DNA of 32,118 bases from Phycisphaerales bacterium (GCA_030748455.1 JASMLY010000083.1:1-32118), one strand, 5' to 3'. Counted from the first letter of the stretch, positions 23,788 through 31,998 are shown. Notes: generated by a model from the sequence alone, not told the origin. Numbers and translations are program-made.

Positions 23788-24186
23788 CTAGGCGGCTGAT
23801 GCCTCACAAGATACACTATTAAATTCCATTTCGAGGTACTGCGCGACGTAATCAAGAATACTCGTCGCATGCGGGATCGAAGGGTTCGAGGTGATTCCAA
23901 GTGGGTCGAATCGCATGTTTCGGAAACGGTCGATCGCATCCGTTAATGGCAAGCCATATTGAATCGCCAATGAAAAGGCTCTGCAAAATCCTTGGATCAA
24001 GCCAGAGAGTGTTGAGCCTTCTTTGCTCATTTTGATAAAAATTTCTCCTGGCATGCCGTTTTCAAACAACCCAATTGTTAAATACCCTTCGTGTCCGTTA
24101 ATCGAGAATTTATGCGTCACCGATTCGTGTGTAGGTGGAAGTGCTTTTCGAGCACATGTTTGGCATTTGTCGATCGTAGGAGACAT
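23788..24186 (-). CDS. Free-standing TSCPD domain protein (C-terminal part of class II ribonucleotide reductase, NrdJ-like)
   Basis: 132 residues from ATG 24186 (an in-frame TTG lies at 24198). The sequence matches the C-terminal TSCPD region of B12-dependent ribonucleotide reductase NrdJ: SVTHKFSINGHEGYLTIGLF, ENGMPGEIFIKMSKEGSTLSG, LAIQYGLPLTDAIDRFRNMRF and a final SILDYVAQYLEMEF helix. A CxxC (C8, C11) precedes it. The catalytic barrel is not present and neither neighbour encodes it. Pseudomonas has a split NrdJa/NrdJb, so this may be a working second subunit or an accessory domain rather than a remnant. The frame is intact and conserved through the domain. Confidence 0.8.
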   Translation of the reverse strand: MSPTIDKCQTCARKALPPTHESVTHKFSINGHEGYLTIGLFENGMPGEIFIKMSKEGSTLSGLIQGFCRAFSLAIQYGLPLTDAIDRFRNMRFDPLGITSNPSIPHATSILDYVAQYLEMEFNSVSCEASAA

Positions 24187-24254
24187 CAGGTACCCCAACC
24201 TATCGGATCACTCAGGTCTTCAACTTGAACATACAAAAAATTTGCCGCCAACAG

Positions 24255-27200
24255 CTAAGATCCCGACTGAACAAATGCATCGCGAAACAAAACAAGCAGA
24301 GCAAGGGTGTCCTGTGTGCCAATTGCAGGTCGGACAAAAACCGCTTGCGTGCCTGAAGGAAGACGCTGTCCTACACGCCGCACTGTTGCTGCAACGTTCC
24401 TGAGTACTTGTTCAACTGCTTGTGGATCGCTTGTTCGGATCACAACATCGGCATCTTGAACCATGATCGATTCTACCTCGTTCAAGGTCGCTGTAATCCG
24501 CAATTCATGATATTGAATCAGAGTTGCTACGCTCGGGGGAAAGTCACCGTAGGCACTTTGTAGATCACCTAGTACTCCTGAGAGGGTAGCAATAGAGTGC
24601 GCTTCAGCAAGTCGACGGTACATCACGAGTCGTCTCGGTTCGGATGCAATATATGCCTTCGGGAGCCTTCCTCTGACACCAATCCCAATCATTGCTTCTT
24701 TTCGAGTTGGCGATTTTCCTTCTTTCAAATCACTGACTGCTTTATCAAGCAATTGGCAATACATCTCGTAGCCTACTGCTGCAATGTGACCCGACTGCTC
24801 AGCCCCGAGTAAATTCCCCGCGCCACGAATTTCTAAATCTCGTAACGCGATTTGAAACCCTGAACCAAGCATTGAAAACTGCTCGATTGCATGCAACCTC
24901 TTGCGTGCAGTTGGATTGATCAACCGATCTTTTGGAAGTAAGAGTGTGCAAAAAGCGCGATGTTTAAACCGGCCAACCCTACCTCGTAACTGATGGAGAT
25001 CGGAAAGCCCGAATCGATCTGCGTCTGCAATAAACATCGTATTTGCATTTGGAATATCTATTCCAGATTCAATAATCGTTGTGGAGACGAAAACGTCTGC
25101 TTCACCTTGAACGAATTGGGCCATCACACGTTGCAGCTGTTTCGTTGGCATTTGTCCATGCCCAACAATGACGGTTGCTTCTGGGACAAGGGTTCTTAAA
25201 TCTTCAGCGACAGATTCAATGTCGTAGACTCGATTGTGAACATAGAAGGTTTGCCCTTCACGAGCAAGTTCTCTACGAATGTCTCGAGCAATTCGATGAG
25301 AATCCCAGTTTGTCACTTCGGTCACAACCGATCGGCGATCTACTGGTGGCGTCTGCAAGGAACTGATGTCACGAATTCCTACGAGCGCCATGTGAAGCGT
25401 GCGTGGTATTGGTGTTGCAGTCAAAGTAAGAACATCAGCCTCTGCCCTCAACGAGAGTAACCGTTGCTTGTGCTCCACACCAAATCGTTGCTCTTCATCA
25501 ACAACGACCAGACCCAAACGGTTGAATGAGACATCTTGGCTAAGAATTCGATGCGTACCTATCAACACATCGACTTCTCCAGCAGCAACTCTTTCAAGGA
25601 TTTCTTTTTGTTCAGCAGTTGTGTGAAAACGTGTCAAGGATTCAACCACAAACGGATAGTCAGCGAGACGAGCTTGAAATGTTTTTTCATGTTGAATTGC
25701 GAGCACTGTTGTAGGAACAAGAACTGCTACCTGCCTTCCTGACTCAGCAGCTTTAAATGCCCCACGAATCGCAATTTCTGTCTTTCCAAATCCTACATCA
25801 CCACAAACCAACCGATCCATCGCTCGTGGTGATTCCATATCCCTTTTCATTGCACCAATTGCATCAAGTTGATCCTCTGTCTCATCCCATGGAAAACTCG
25901 ATTCAAACTCTTGCATCCAAGTTGTATCAGGAGGGAATGCAATTCCAGCAGAAGTTTCTCGAATCGCTTGAACACGCATGAGTTCGCTTGCCAAATCTAC
26001 AACAGCTTCTTTTGCTTTTTCTTTTTGCGATGACCATTTCGTACCACCAAGCGAGGACAATTCTGGACGACCCTTAAATGCACCAACGTATCTCTGAACG
26101 AGGTGTGCATGTGTCGCTGGTACGTGTAATCGTTTACCACCTGAGAATTCTAATGACAGAAACTCTAACGATCCTTGACCCTCCACCTGATGCATGCCAG
26201 CGTAGAGCGCAATCCCGTGGTCACGGTGTACGACCAAATCGCCAACATCAAATTGTGACAATGCTTGCCGCATTGACTTCGTTTTAACTTGTCCACCTCT
26301 ACGTATCTCATACCGATGAAATACTTCATGTGATGGAACAAGAGCATACTTTTGGTCAACAACGAACCCTCTGTGTACAAAGAGTTCAAGGACGTTCAAA
26401 TGTGTTGCATTCGCAAGCGGTTGATTGGGCTCAAGTAACTCACGCATGCGTTGGGCTTCACCGGACGTTCTGCACGCGAGTGTTACATGATGGGATTGTG
26501 CAAGGGTGTTGAGTTCTGCAAGTGCTTTGGTTGCTGACGTATCAAACTGGGGGAGTGAAGCACTTGGTAATTGAATATCAACGGCATTGGCTGGTGGAGC
26601 ACAACAGCCAATGATTCCAACCTTGTTTTTCGAAAGTGAAGATCGCACATCATCGTAATGTGCGATTTCTGAAGTATCCTCGACTCTGTCAATATAACTC
26701 CGTGCTTGCCTTGCAACCTCTTCAAGATCATCAAGTATTGCGATGCAATGGGAGGAGAGATGATCAACGAGTGTTGCATCACAAGTACCTCGCTCGGTGG
26801 CTGTAAGAATGACCTCCTCCAACTTCCGGTCAGAGCCAAGGGAGATGGGATCCACCTCGTGGATCGATTCAATTGTGTCTCCGAAAAAATCTAACCGAAC
26901 AAATTCTCCAGAAGAGCAAGCGATGTCAAGAATGCCTCCTCTCATCGCGAACTGACCTGACTCTTCAATACTTTCTCGTCGTTCATACCCAGCCTCAACA
27001 AGCCAGTGTTGCAATTGGGAGAGTTCAAGCGTACTGCCCGAGTAGAGAACTTTGACAATCGAAGGCAAATGGGATGGGGACGGTGACATTTGCATGATGG
27101 CAGAAATCGGAGCGACGATGACACCAAACTCAGGCGTTCTTTTGAGTTCGTCAAGAACCGCAAGTCGCATCGCAAGAAGGTCCACTGCAGCATCAAACTC

Positions 27201-27431
27201 GAGTGCGGGAAACAAGGAAACTCGCATCCCAAGTTCCTGCAACATCGCATACGTTTCATCTGCATCTTCTGCGTGTGCTGTGATAAAGAGGATGTTGTTC
27301 TCTGCAGCGAGCATCGTGGCTAGCACAGCGGGAAGCGATCCATGCACAGGCCCAGTGGTCATCGCACCCCCACGAGCCAATTTCTCGACATGCGGAGTAA
27401 GTGCTTCTGTTATGGAGTGCAAGGCAATCAC
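24255..27431 (-). CDS. mfd: Transcription-repair coupling factor Mfd
   Basis: 1058 residues, close to the family's usual 1100-1150. Mfd removes stalled RNA polymerase and recruits UvrA to the lesion. The UvrB-like N-terminal module is present (GQFAMRGGILDIACSS), then the RNA-polymerase interaction domain (FDVGDLVVHRDHGIALYAG), the RecG-like translocase motor (CGDVGFGKTEIAIRGAFKA near residue 545, VVVDEEQRFG near 640, TLTATPIPRTLHMAL, STTIIESGIDIPNANT, LHQLRGRVGRFKHRAFC) and a C-terminal TRCF domain. The start is GTG 27431, overlapping the previous stop by 4 nt (GTGA), which supports co-translation. Confidence 0.97.
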   Translation of the reverse strand: MIALHSITEALTPHVEKLARGGAMTTGPVHGSLPAVLATMLAAENNILFITAHAEDADETYAMLQELGMRVSLFPALEFDAAVDLLAMRLAVLDELKRTPEFGVIVAPISAIMQMSPSPSHLPSIVKVLYSGSTLELSQLQHWLVEAGYERRESIEESGQFAMRGGILDIACSSGEFVRLDFFGDTIESIHEVDPISLGSDRKLEEVILTATERGTCDATLVDHLSSHCIAILDDLEEVARQARSYIDRVEDTSEIAHYDDVRSSLSKNKVGIIGCCAPPANAVDIQLPSASLPQFDTSATKALAELNTLAQSHHVTLACRTSGEAQRMRELLEPNQPLANATHLNVLELFVHRGFVVDQKYALVPSHEVFHRYEIRRGGQVKTKSMRQALSQFDVGDLVVHRDHGIALYAGMHQVEGQGSLEFLSLEFSGGKRLHVPATHAHLVQRYVGAFKGRPELSSLGGTKWSSQKEKAKEAVVDLASELMRVQAIRETSAGIAFPPDTTWMQEFESSFPWDETEDQLDAIGAMKRDMESPRAMDRLVCGDVGFGKTEIAIRGAFKAAESGRQVAVLVPTTVLAIQHEKTFQARLADYPFVVESLTRFHTTAEQKEILERVAAGEVDVLIGTHRILSQDVSFNRLGLVVVDEEQRFGVEHKQRLLSLRAEADVLTLTATPIPRTLHMALVGIRDISSLQTPPVDRRSVVTEVTNWDSHRIARDIRRELAREGQTFYVHNRVYDIESVAEDLRTLVPEATVIVGHGQMPTKQLQRVMAQFVQGEADVFVSTTIIESGIDIPNANTMFIADADRFGLSDLHQLRGRVGRFKHRAFCTLLLPKDRLINPTARKRLHAIEQFSMLGSGFQIALRDLEIRGAGNLLGAEQSGHIAAVGYEMYCQLLDKAVSDLKEGKSPTRKEAMIGIGVRGRLPKAYIASEPRRLVMYRRLAEAHSIATLSGVLGDLQSAYGDFPPSVATLIQYHELRITATLNEVESIMVQDADVVIRTSDPQAVEQVLRNVAATVRRVGQRLPSGTQAVFVRPAIGTQDTLALLVLFRDAFVQSGS

Positions 27432-27916
27432 GGATGCGCGTGCCTTTTTCTCACAGTTCGCTGTAAACGGGCAACCTTCATTGGTCCAATCCCATGGATC
27501 TGTTGCAAATCTTCTGCTGATTCAAGTACATGGGCTTTTCGGTAGGCGATAATTCTGCTTGCGAGGGACGTGCCGATCCCTTCGAGCAACATGAGTTCCT
27601 CTTTCGTCGCGTGCTGCAAATCGACTCTCCAAGGTTGTACAAGAATGTTTGGAGCTGATGGAGTAGTCTCAGTACAGAGCAACCAACAGGACAGCAAGAA
27701 TAGAATCGCAATGAGTGTACGAGTACCAACAAGATTCGAAGCGGAATTTTGGATACAACTTATTCCTTCGCTGGAAGCGTACGTTCCCCTAAGGGTTCCC
27801 TGAGCTTCCTCCGAATCCCGACGAGGCGCTGGAGTAGTTTCCGTGGCTTCCCGCGACTTGAAACCAATGCTGCAGTAGGGAGTTGCGGGTTTTCGTGGTC
27901 GAATAAATCTGTCCAT
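27428..27916 (-). CDS. Membrane-anchored helix-hairpin-helix (ComEA-like) protein
   Basis: 162 residues from the ATG at 27916. A basic, Pro/Thr/Arg-rich cytoplasmic-looking N-terminus (1-65), one membrane span (about 67-82), and two helix-hairpin-helix motifs after it (VDLQHATKEELMLLEGIGTSLASRI; DLQQIHGIGPMKV). ComEA proteins bind incoming DNA at the membrane during uptake in competent bacteria, with the DNA-binding end outside, and this layout agrees, though the DNA role here is inference. No standard start other than 27916 is visible in frame before the span, so the gene would overlap the GH10-like gene by 157 bp in another frame. A non-standard start closer to the span is an alternative. 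It overlaps mfd by 4 bp. Confidence 0.7.
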   Translation of the reverse strand: MDRFIRPRKPATPYCSIGFKSREATETTPAPRRDSEEAQGTLRGTYASSEGISCIQNSASNLVGTRTLIAILFLLSCWLLCTETTPSAPNILVQPWRVDLQHATKEELMLLEGIGTSLASRIIAYRKAHVLESAEDLQQIHGIGPMKVARLQRTVRKRHAHP

Positions 27917-29244
27917 ATCACTGATTCAACGTGGGGTTTACTTAACGCAATAAAGAACATCCTTTTAGCCCATTGCTGTTGGTTTTCTTCCGTCCAAGGT
28001 CGTTTCCACCAACCCCCACGCTCATCTATTATCTCAGAAGGAACACCTAGAGCTGAAACAATAAGCGGAATTTCGGTCAAAAAGAATCTGTCGAGTAAGG
28101 CGCTGTAATTCATGAGATCTCGCGTGGCTCGACCTCCACCTTGACCCCCTAGAATTTGTATTCCTACCGCGTCTAGTCTGATCCCCTCTTGCTGCAACCG
28201 ATTCAGGAAGAGGAGCATATTGACCGCATCTGAATCATGGGACACAAACTCAGAAAAAGGGTCAGAGAACTCTATCATGACGCGGGCATCTCGGCGTGTT
28301 TGACGAACGACGAGTGCAGCAGTCCGGATCAGATCGACCATACTCCCTACTGAAAGCCGTACGAACTCGTTGGTGTTTATTCCAGTAGTAAGATTCCAAA
28401 ATGAGACTGCGCCACCATATCGGTGAATCACTCGTTCTACAAAATCGTAACACCTGTTTTTGAACTCGGCATAATCGTGTTCCCACGCTCGTGCCCACTT
28501 GGGAATCGCATCTTCACGTGAAAAATCAAGAATTGGACCTGCAATAATATTTTTGTGATTTGTATGTGCCCATTTCACCCATTGGTCTGTTGGCCCCCAG
28601 TTGAACACGCCATGTTCTGGTTCGATCTCATTCCAAGCGATCGGGACTGAGACGATATCCATATTTGTTTTAACGAGATCACGAAGGGGTTGATCAAAAC
28701 GCTCTGGATTCACCCGAACACCAAGCGTTGAGGAAGAAGCACGTTTATGTGCATATCTGCGGGAGAACAAAAGATCTGCATGTGCGAGGGCTAAATGCTC
28801 CGTTGCTTCAATGGCGTAGCGAAGTGCCTTGTGTGAGAGTTCAAAGATTTCTTCCTCGTCAACACTCACGAGAGCGGTCGTAAAAAGCGACCTCGCTTGT
28901 TCCCATTTCATTGTCGCTGCGTGCCCATCGCTGAGGTCAAACATCACCCACTCTTCGCACTTATCGAGAAACAGTTTGATGCGATAGCGAGCTAACTCAA
29001 GGGGAAGAATGTATGGCTCAGGACTATTTGGCAAAATGGTCGTTTGAAGCATCAAACGGCCTGCTTTTCCAGCATCATAAAGAAGGCAGAGGGCAAAAGA
29101 GGTGTGTCCAGTAGCCTCAGCTTCGATCACCCCGTCTTTGATCTCGATTTTGCTCGGGACGATCTGGTTGTCACGCACGATGAGATGCGCGTTGATTACT
29201 TGAGATGCGACGAGGTTTGATGGTCTAATTTTGAACCGCAACAT
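27760..29244 (-). CDS. GH10 (endo-xylanase)-like TIM-barrel protein lacking catalytic glutamates
   Basis: 494 residues from ATG 29244. The N-terminal part (about 1-165) is a beta-rich domain of unknown type. The rest resembles glycoside hydrolase family 10: IAWNEIEPEHGVFNWGPTD matches the first barrel strand, and an ERVIHRYGGAVSFWN segment leads to the acid/base position. There the expected W-D-V-V-N-E reads W283-N-L-T-T-G288, and the nucleophile strand that normally reads ITELD is VSALG with A398. Both catalytic glutamates are therefore gone. There is no signal peptide. It is probably a binding or regulatory protein derived from a hydrolase. Frames from 29280 and 29307 extend it upstream. 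It is the first gene of the operon with the ComEA-like gene and mfd. Confidence 0.7.
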   Translation of the reverse strand: MLRFKIRPSNLVASQVINAHLIVRDNQIVPSKIEIKDGVIEAEATGHTSFALCLLYDAGKAGRLMLQTTILPNSPEPYILPLELARYRIKLFLDKCEEWVMFDLSDGHAATMKWEQARSLFTTALVSVDEEEIFELSHKALRYAIEATEHLALAHADLLFSRRYAHKRASSSTLGVRVNPERFDQPLRDLVKTNMDIVSVPIAWNEIEPEHGVFNWGPTDQWVKWAHTNHKNIIAGPILDFSREDAIPKWARAWEHDYAEFKNRCYDFVERVIHRYGGAVSFWNLTTGINTNEFVRLSVGSMVDLIRTAALVVRQTRRDARVMIEFSDPFSEFVSHDSDAVNMLLFLNRLQQEGIRLDAVGIQILGGQGGGRATRDLMNYSALLDRFFLTEIPLIVSALGVPSEIIDERGGWWKRPWTEENQQQWAKRMFFIALSKPHVESVIWTDLFDHENPQLPTAALVSSRGKPRKLLQRLVGIRRKLREPLGERTLPAKE

Positions 29245-29256
29245 AGAAGAATTTGT

Positions 29257-29262
29257 ATTGTA
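29257..29262 (-). promoter_or_regulatory. Putative -10 box for the GH10-like / mfd operon
   Basis: On the minus strand TACAAT lies 12 nt before the ATG at 29244, giving a leader of about 6 nt; an overlapping TACAAA is 7 nt from the ATG. It lies back to back with the purC TACAAT at 29288 on the other strand. No clear -35 is seen. Confidence 0.35.
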
Positions 29263-29287
29263 CGCAACCGAAACGATCATGTCTGAG

Positions 29288-29293
29288 TACAAT
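29288..29293 (+). promoter_or_regulatory. Putative -10 box for a leaderless purC transcript
   Basis: TACAAT is followed by exactly 6 nt (CCCGAT) and the ATG at 29300, which would put the transcription start on the A of the start codon. There is no Shine-Dalgarno sequence upstream. It supports 29300 over the in-frame ATG at 29279. Confidence 0.45.
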
Positions 29294-29299
29294 CCCGAT

Positions 29300-30241
29300 A
29301 TGAACACAATTCAATCAGCTGTCTACCAAACCGATCTCCCCTTCCCATCGAGAAGACAGGGAAAAGTACGAGATATCTACCAAATCCCAGCCTCAGATGG
29401 GCAAGCAGCCTCTGTTCTGATTATCGCGAGCGACCGAATCAGCGCTTTTGATGTTGTCATGCCAACACCTGTCCCTAGCAAGGGTCGAGAACTGACTACA
29501 GTGAGTTGCAAATGGTTTGATTTCATACGAGACCTCGACCTCATCGAAGATCATTTAATCGCAACCGAACCAGCAGACGTACCAGGTTTAGATCCAGAGT
29601 ATTTTGCAGATTGCCAAGGGCGAATGATGCTTGGCAGAGCGTGCGAAGTGATTCCGATTGAATGTGTTGTTCGAGGGTACCTTGCTGGAAGTGGTTGGAA
29701 AGAGTATCAACGAAACGGAACCGTTTGTGGGATCTCACTTCCTGAAGGATTGCAGTTATCTAGCAAACTTCCTGAGCCAATTTTCACGCCATCGACCAAA
29801 GCGGATGAAGGCCATGACGAGAACATAGATTTTGATACAGCCTGCCAAGTTGCAGGACAAGAAGTGATGGAACGGCTTCGCGATGTTTCGCTCAAGATTT
29901 ACACAGCGGCTTCTGAGTATGCTGCAAAACGCGGCATCATTCTTGCTGATACAAAGTTTGAGTTTGGATATGCCCTTGATGCGAATAATGAACGCACTGA
30001 CGAAATTTTACTGATCGATGAAGTCCTCACACCAGACAGTTCTCGGTTTTGGCCTGCAGACGATTATGAAGTTGGTCGCGAGCAAGACAGTTTCGACAAA
30101 CAATACGTACGAAATTGGCTTCAAGAACTCGTCGACCGTGGCGAATGGGACAAAACTCCACCCGGTCCAACGTTACCAGAGAACATCATCAACAATACGC
30201 TTGCAAAATACCGCGACGCCGCTTCTCGATTGTTCGACTAA
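29300..30241 (+). CDS. purC: Phosphoribosylaminoimidazole-succinocarboxamide synthase (SAICAR synthase)
   Basis: 313 residues. It joins aspartate to CAIR in the eighth step of purine synthesis. Motifs: RRQGKVRDIYQIP, IASDRISAFDVVMPTPVPSKG, VIPIECVVRGYLAGSGWKEY, PEPIFTPSTKAD and DTKFEFGYA, typical of the longer PurC form (about 300 residues) of yeast and many Bacteria, rather than the 237-residue E. coli type. The start at 29300 matches the family N-terminus; ATG 29279 and a TTG at 29231 extend it without added homology. It is divergent from the GH10-like gene and convergent with folD. Confidence 0.96.
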   Translation: MNTIQSAVYQTDLPFPSRRQGKVRDIYQIPASDGQAASVLIIASDRISAFDVVMPTPVPSKGRELTTVSCKWFDFIRDLDLIEDHLIATEPADVPGLDPEYFADCQGRMMLGRACEVIPIECVVRGYLAGSGWKEYQRNGTVCGISLPEGLQLSSKLPEPIFTPSTKADEGHDENIDFDTACQVAGQEVMERLRDVSLKIYTAASEYAAKRGIILADTKFEFGYALDANNERTDEILLIDEVLTPDSSRFWPADDYEVGREQDSFDKQYVRNWLQELVDRGEWDKTPPGPTLPENIINNTLAKYRDAASRLFD

Positions 30242-30315
30242 ATACACCCCCCCCTCGAACCCTTAGGTTAGTGTTTTGTGAAATCGGTAAAAAATAGAAA
30301 GAACCGAACTCGGGG

Positions 30316-31164
30316 CTAGTTTTCTGCTGCTTGGACGGTGTTTCGCAAAAGCATTGCGACAGTCATTGGACCTACGCCCCCTGGAACGGGAGTAATGTGG
30401 CTAGCAACTTGAGATACTCCGGTGAAATCGACATCACCGACTGTTTTCTTTTTACCATCATCGCCAACAATTCGGTTGATGCCTACATCGACGACAACAG
30501 CGCCTTCTTTGACGACACCAGCGCCGACGAGATTTGGAACGCCTGCTGCAGTAACCAAAATATCCGCAGATTTCGTAAGTTCATCGTGGTTCGTGGTGTA
30601 CTCATTCGTAGAAATTACCGTCGCCTCTGCTTGCATCAGCAAAACGGCGACTGGTTTTCCAACGATTGTACTCGCCCCAACACACACTGCCCTGCTCCCC
30701 TTCAATTCAATACCAGTGGATTCGATAATCTCCATGACAGCAAGAGCCGTACAGGGCACAAGACTTCGTCTCCCAAAGACAATGTTGCCGATATTTGCAG
30801 GATTCACACCTTCTACATCTTTGTGTGGTGCGATCATTGATTGGATCACATCGGTTTGGACATGCTCTGGCAAGGGCATTTGCACCATAATCGCAGTCAC
30901 ATGTGGATCACTGTTTAACTGTTGGACAAGTTCCTCCACTTCGGAATGTGTCGCATGTGCAGGTAACTGATGCAAGGTGTACGCAATCCCTACCTTCGCA
31001 CATGCTTTTGCTTGATTTTTAGCATACAAGGCTGCACCTTGGTCATTGCCAACGAGCACAGCGTCAAGGCTCACCCGTCTATCGAGCGCAGCAACTCGCA
31101 GAGCCAAATCCTCTTTGACGTGGTTCGCTAGGGCGACACCATCAATTATTGTTGCAGTTGCCAT
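30316..31164 (-). CDS. folD: Bifunctional methylenetetrahydrofolate dehydrogenase / cyclohydrolase FolD
   Basis: 282 residues. It interconverts 5,10-methylene- and 10-formyl-THF, supplying formyl groups to purine synthesis and initiator tRNA. Motifs: AVLVGNDQGAALYAKNQAKACAKVGI with the catalytic Tyr and Lys, VQMPLPEHV, CTALAVMEIIESTGIELKGSRAVCVGASTIVGKPVAVLL (the NADP loop), and the C-terminal PGGVGPMTVAMLLRNT. The start ATG 31164 is 33 bp from the divergent coaX start. TATGCT (31173-31178, minus strand) lies 8 nt upstream and could be its -10. The stop is followed by a weak 4-bp hairpin and a U-rich stretch. Confidence 0.96.
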   Translation of the reverse strand: MATATIIDGVALANHVKEDLALRVAALDRRVSLDAVLVGNDQGAALYAKNQAKACAKVGIAYTLHQLPAHATHSEVEELVQQLNSDPHVTAIMVQMPLPEHVQTDVIQSMIAPHKDVEGVNPANIGNIVFGRRSLVPCTALAVMEIIESTGIELKGSRAVCVGASTIVGKPVAVLLMQAEATVISTNEYTTNHDELTKSADILVTAAGVPNLVGAGVVKEGAVVVDVGINRIVGDDGKKKTVGDVDFTGVSQVASHITPVPGGVGPMTVAMLLRNTVQAAEN

Positions 31165-31185
31165 GAGCAGGAAGCATAACAGCGA

Positions 31186-31191
31186 TACAAT
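31186..31191 (+). promoter_or_regulatory. Putative -10 box for a leaderless coaX transcript
   Basis: TACAAT is followed by exactly 6 nt (ACAAAT) and the ATG at 31198. The whole intergenic region shared with divergent folD is only 33 bp, and no Shine-Dalgarno sequence fits, so a transcript that starts at the ATG is a natural reading. Confidence 0.45.
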
Positions 31192-31197
31192 ACAAAT

Positions 31198-31998
31198 ATG
31201 AGCACCGAAGTAACTTTCTTAGCAATTGCTGTGGGCAACACCAGAACCACGCTTGCCGCAATCACGTGTGGGGAAATTTCAACGCAATCTTCTTTTCCTT
31301 CGAATGAAACTGCAGATATTGTGGATACTGCCCTCTCATATTGGTCTGAACTTGATGCAGAAGTCGGGCAAATCGTGATGGCTGCAAGCAACGAAGATGC
31401 GAGCAAGGCAATTGCAGATGCGCTTGCAGACCAAACCTCGAGAGATATTTGGCACATTGGTGATGACCTCCCCGCACCAATTGGTCAACATCTTGACCCA
31501 GAAACTATTACCGGAATAGACAGACTTCTTAATGCAGCCGCTGCATGGGACATGCACAAACAAGCGTGTGTCGTTGTCGATGCAGGCACTTGTGTAACAG
31601 TTGATTTTGTAGATGGTGAGGGAACATACCACGGGGGTGGCATCGCACCTGGCGCACAAACGCAGCTCGATGCTATGCACCAAAACACGAGTGCCTTACC
31701 AGACGTAACGTTTGAAGCCCCCCTGAAAGAAGCGTTTGGGAAAAACACAGCGCAAGCAATGTTGCAAGGAGTCTTCCATGGCATTCGTGGGATGGTGCGG
31801 CAACTGAGTGAACAATACGCCATTCGTTACGGCGCGTATCCCATAGTGATTGCAACAGGTGGTGACGCGATGGTACTCTTCGATGATGATGAACTCATTG
31901 AGCGGATTGTCCCAGATTTGCAACTCCTTGGAATGATCGCCGCTGTTCGGCACATGGTCACCCCAGAAGAAGCTGACGCATCCACTCCCGATGATTGA
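31198..31998 (+). CDS. coaX: Type III pantothenate kinase (CoaX family) with altered first phosphate loop
   Basis: 266 residues, typical for PanK-III. It phosphorylates pantothenate, the first step of CoA synthesis; the type is not inhibited by CoA and works as an ASKHA-fold dimer. Seen: GIDRLLNAAAAWDMH (holding the conserved Asp of the GxDR motif), VVVDAGTCVTVDFVD, YHGGGIAPGAQTQLDAM, and IATGGDAMVLFDDD near the end. The first phosphate-binding loop, normally DxGNT, reads A11-V-G-N-T, so the usual Asp is Ala. Other motifs are intact. It would feed the CoaB encoded at 4132. The stop overlaps the next gene start by 8 bp. Confidence 0.9.
   Translation: MSTEVTFLAIAVGNTRTTLAAITCGEISTQSSFPSNETADIVDTALSYWSELDAEVGQIVMAASNEDASKAIADALADQTSRDIWHIGDDLPAPIGQHLDPETITGIDRLLNAAAAWDMHKQACVVVDAGTCVTVDFVDGEGTYHGGGIAPGAQTQLDAMHQNTSALPDVTFEAPLKEAFGKNTAQAMLQGVFHGIRGMVRQLSEQYAIRYGAYPIVIATGGDAMVLFDDDELIERIVPDLQLLGMIAAVRHMVTPEEADASTPDD

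Noticed and set aside
30242..30315. C8 tract (30247-30254) and CCGA/TCGG mini-hairpin between purC and folD
   Set aside because: A 4-bp stem with a 2-nt loop is too weak to call a terminator, and the C-run is not next to any start codon where phase variation would act.
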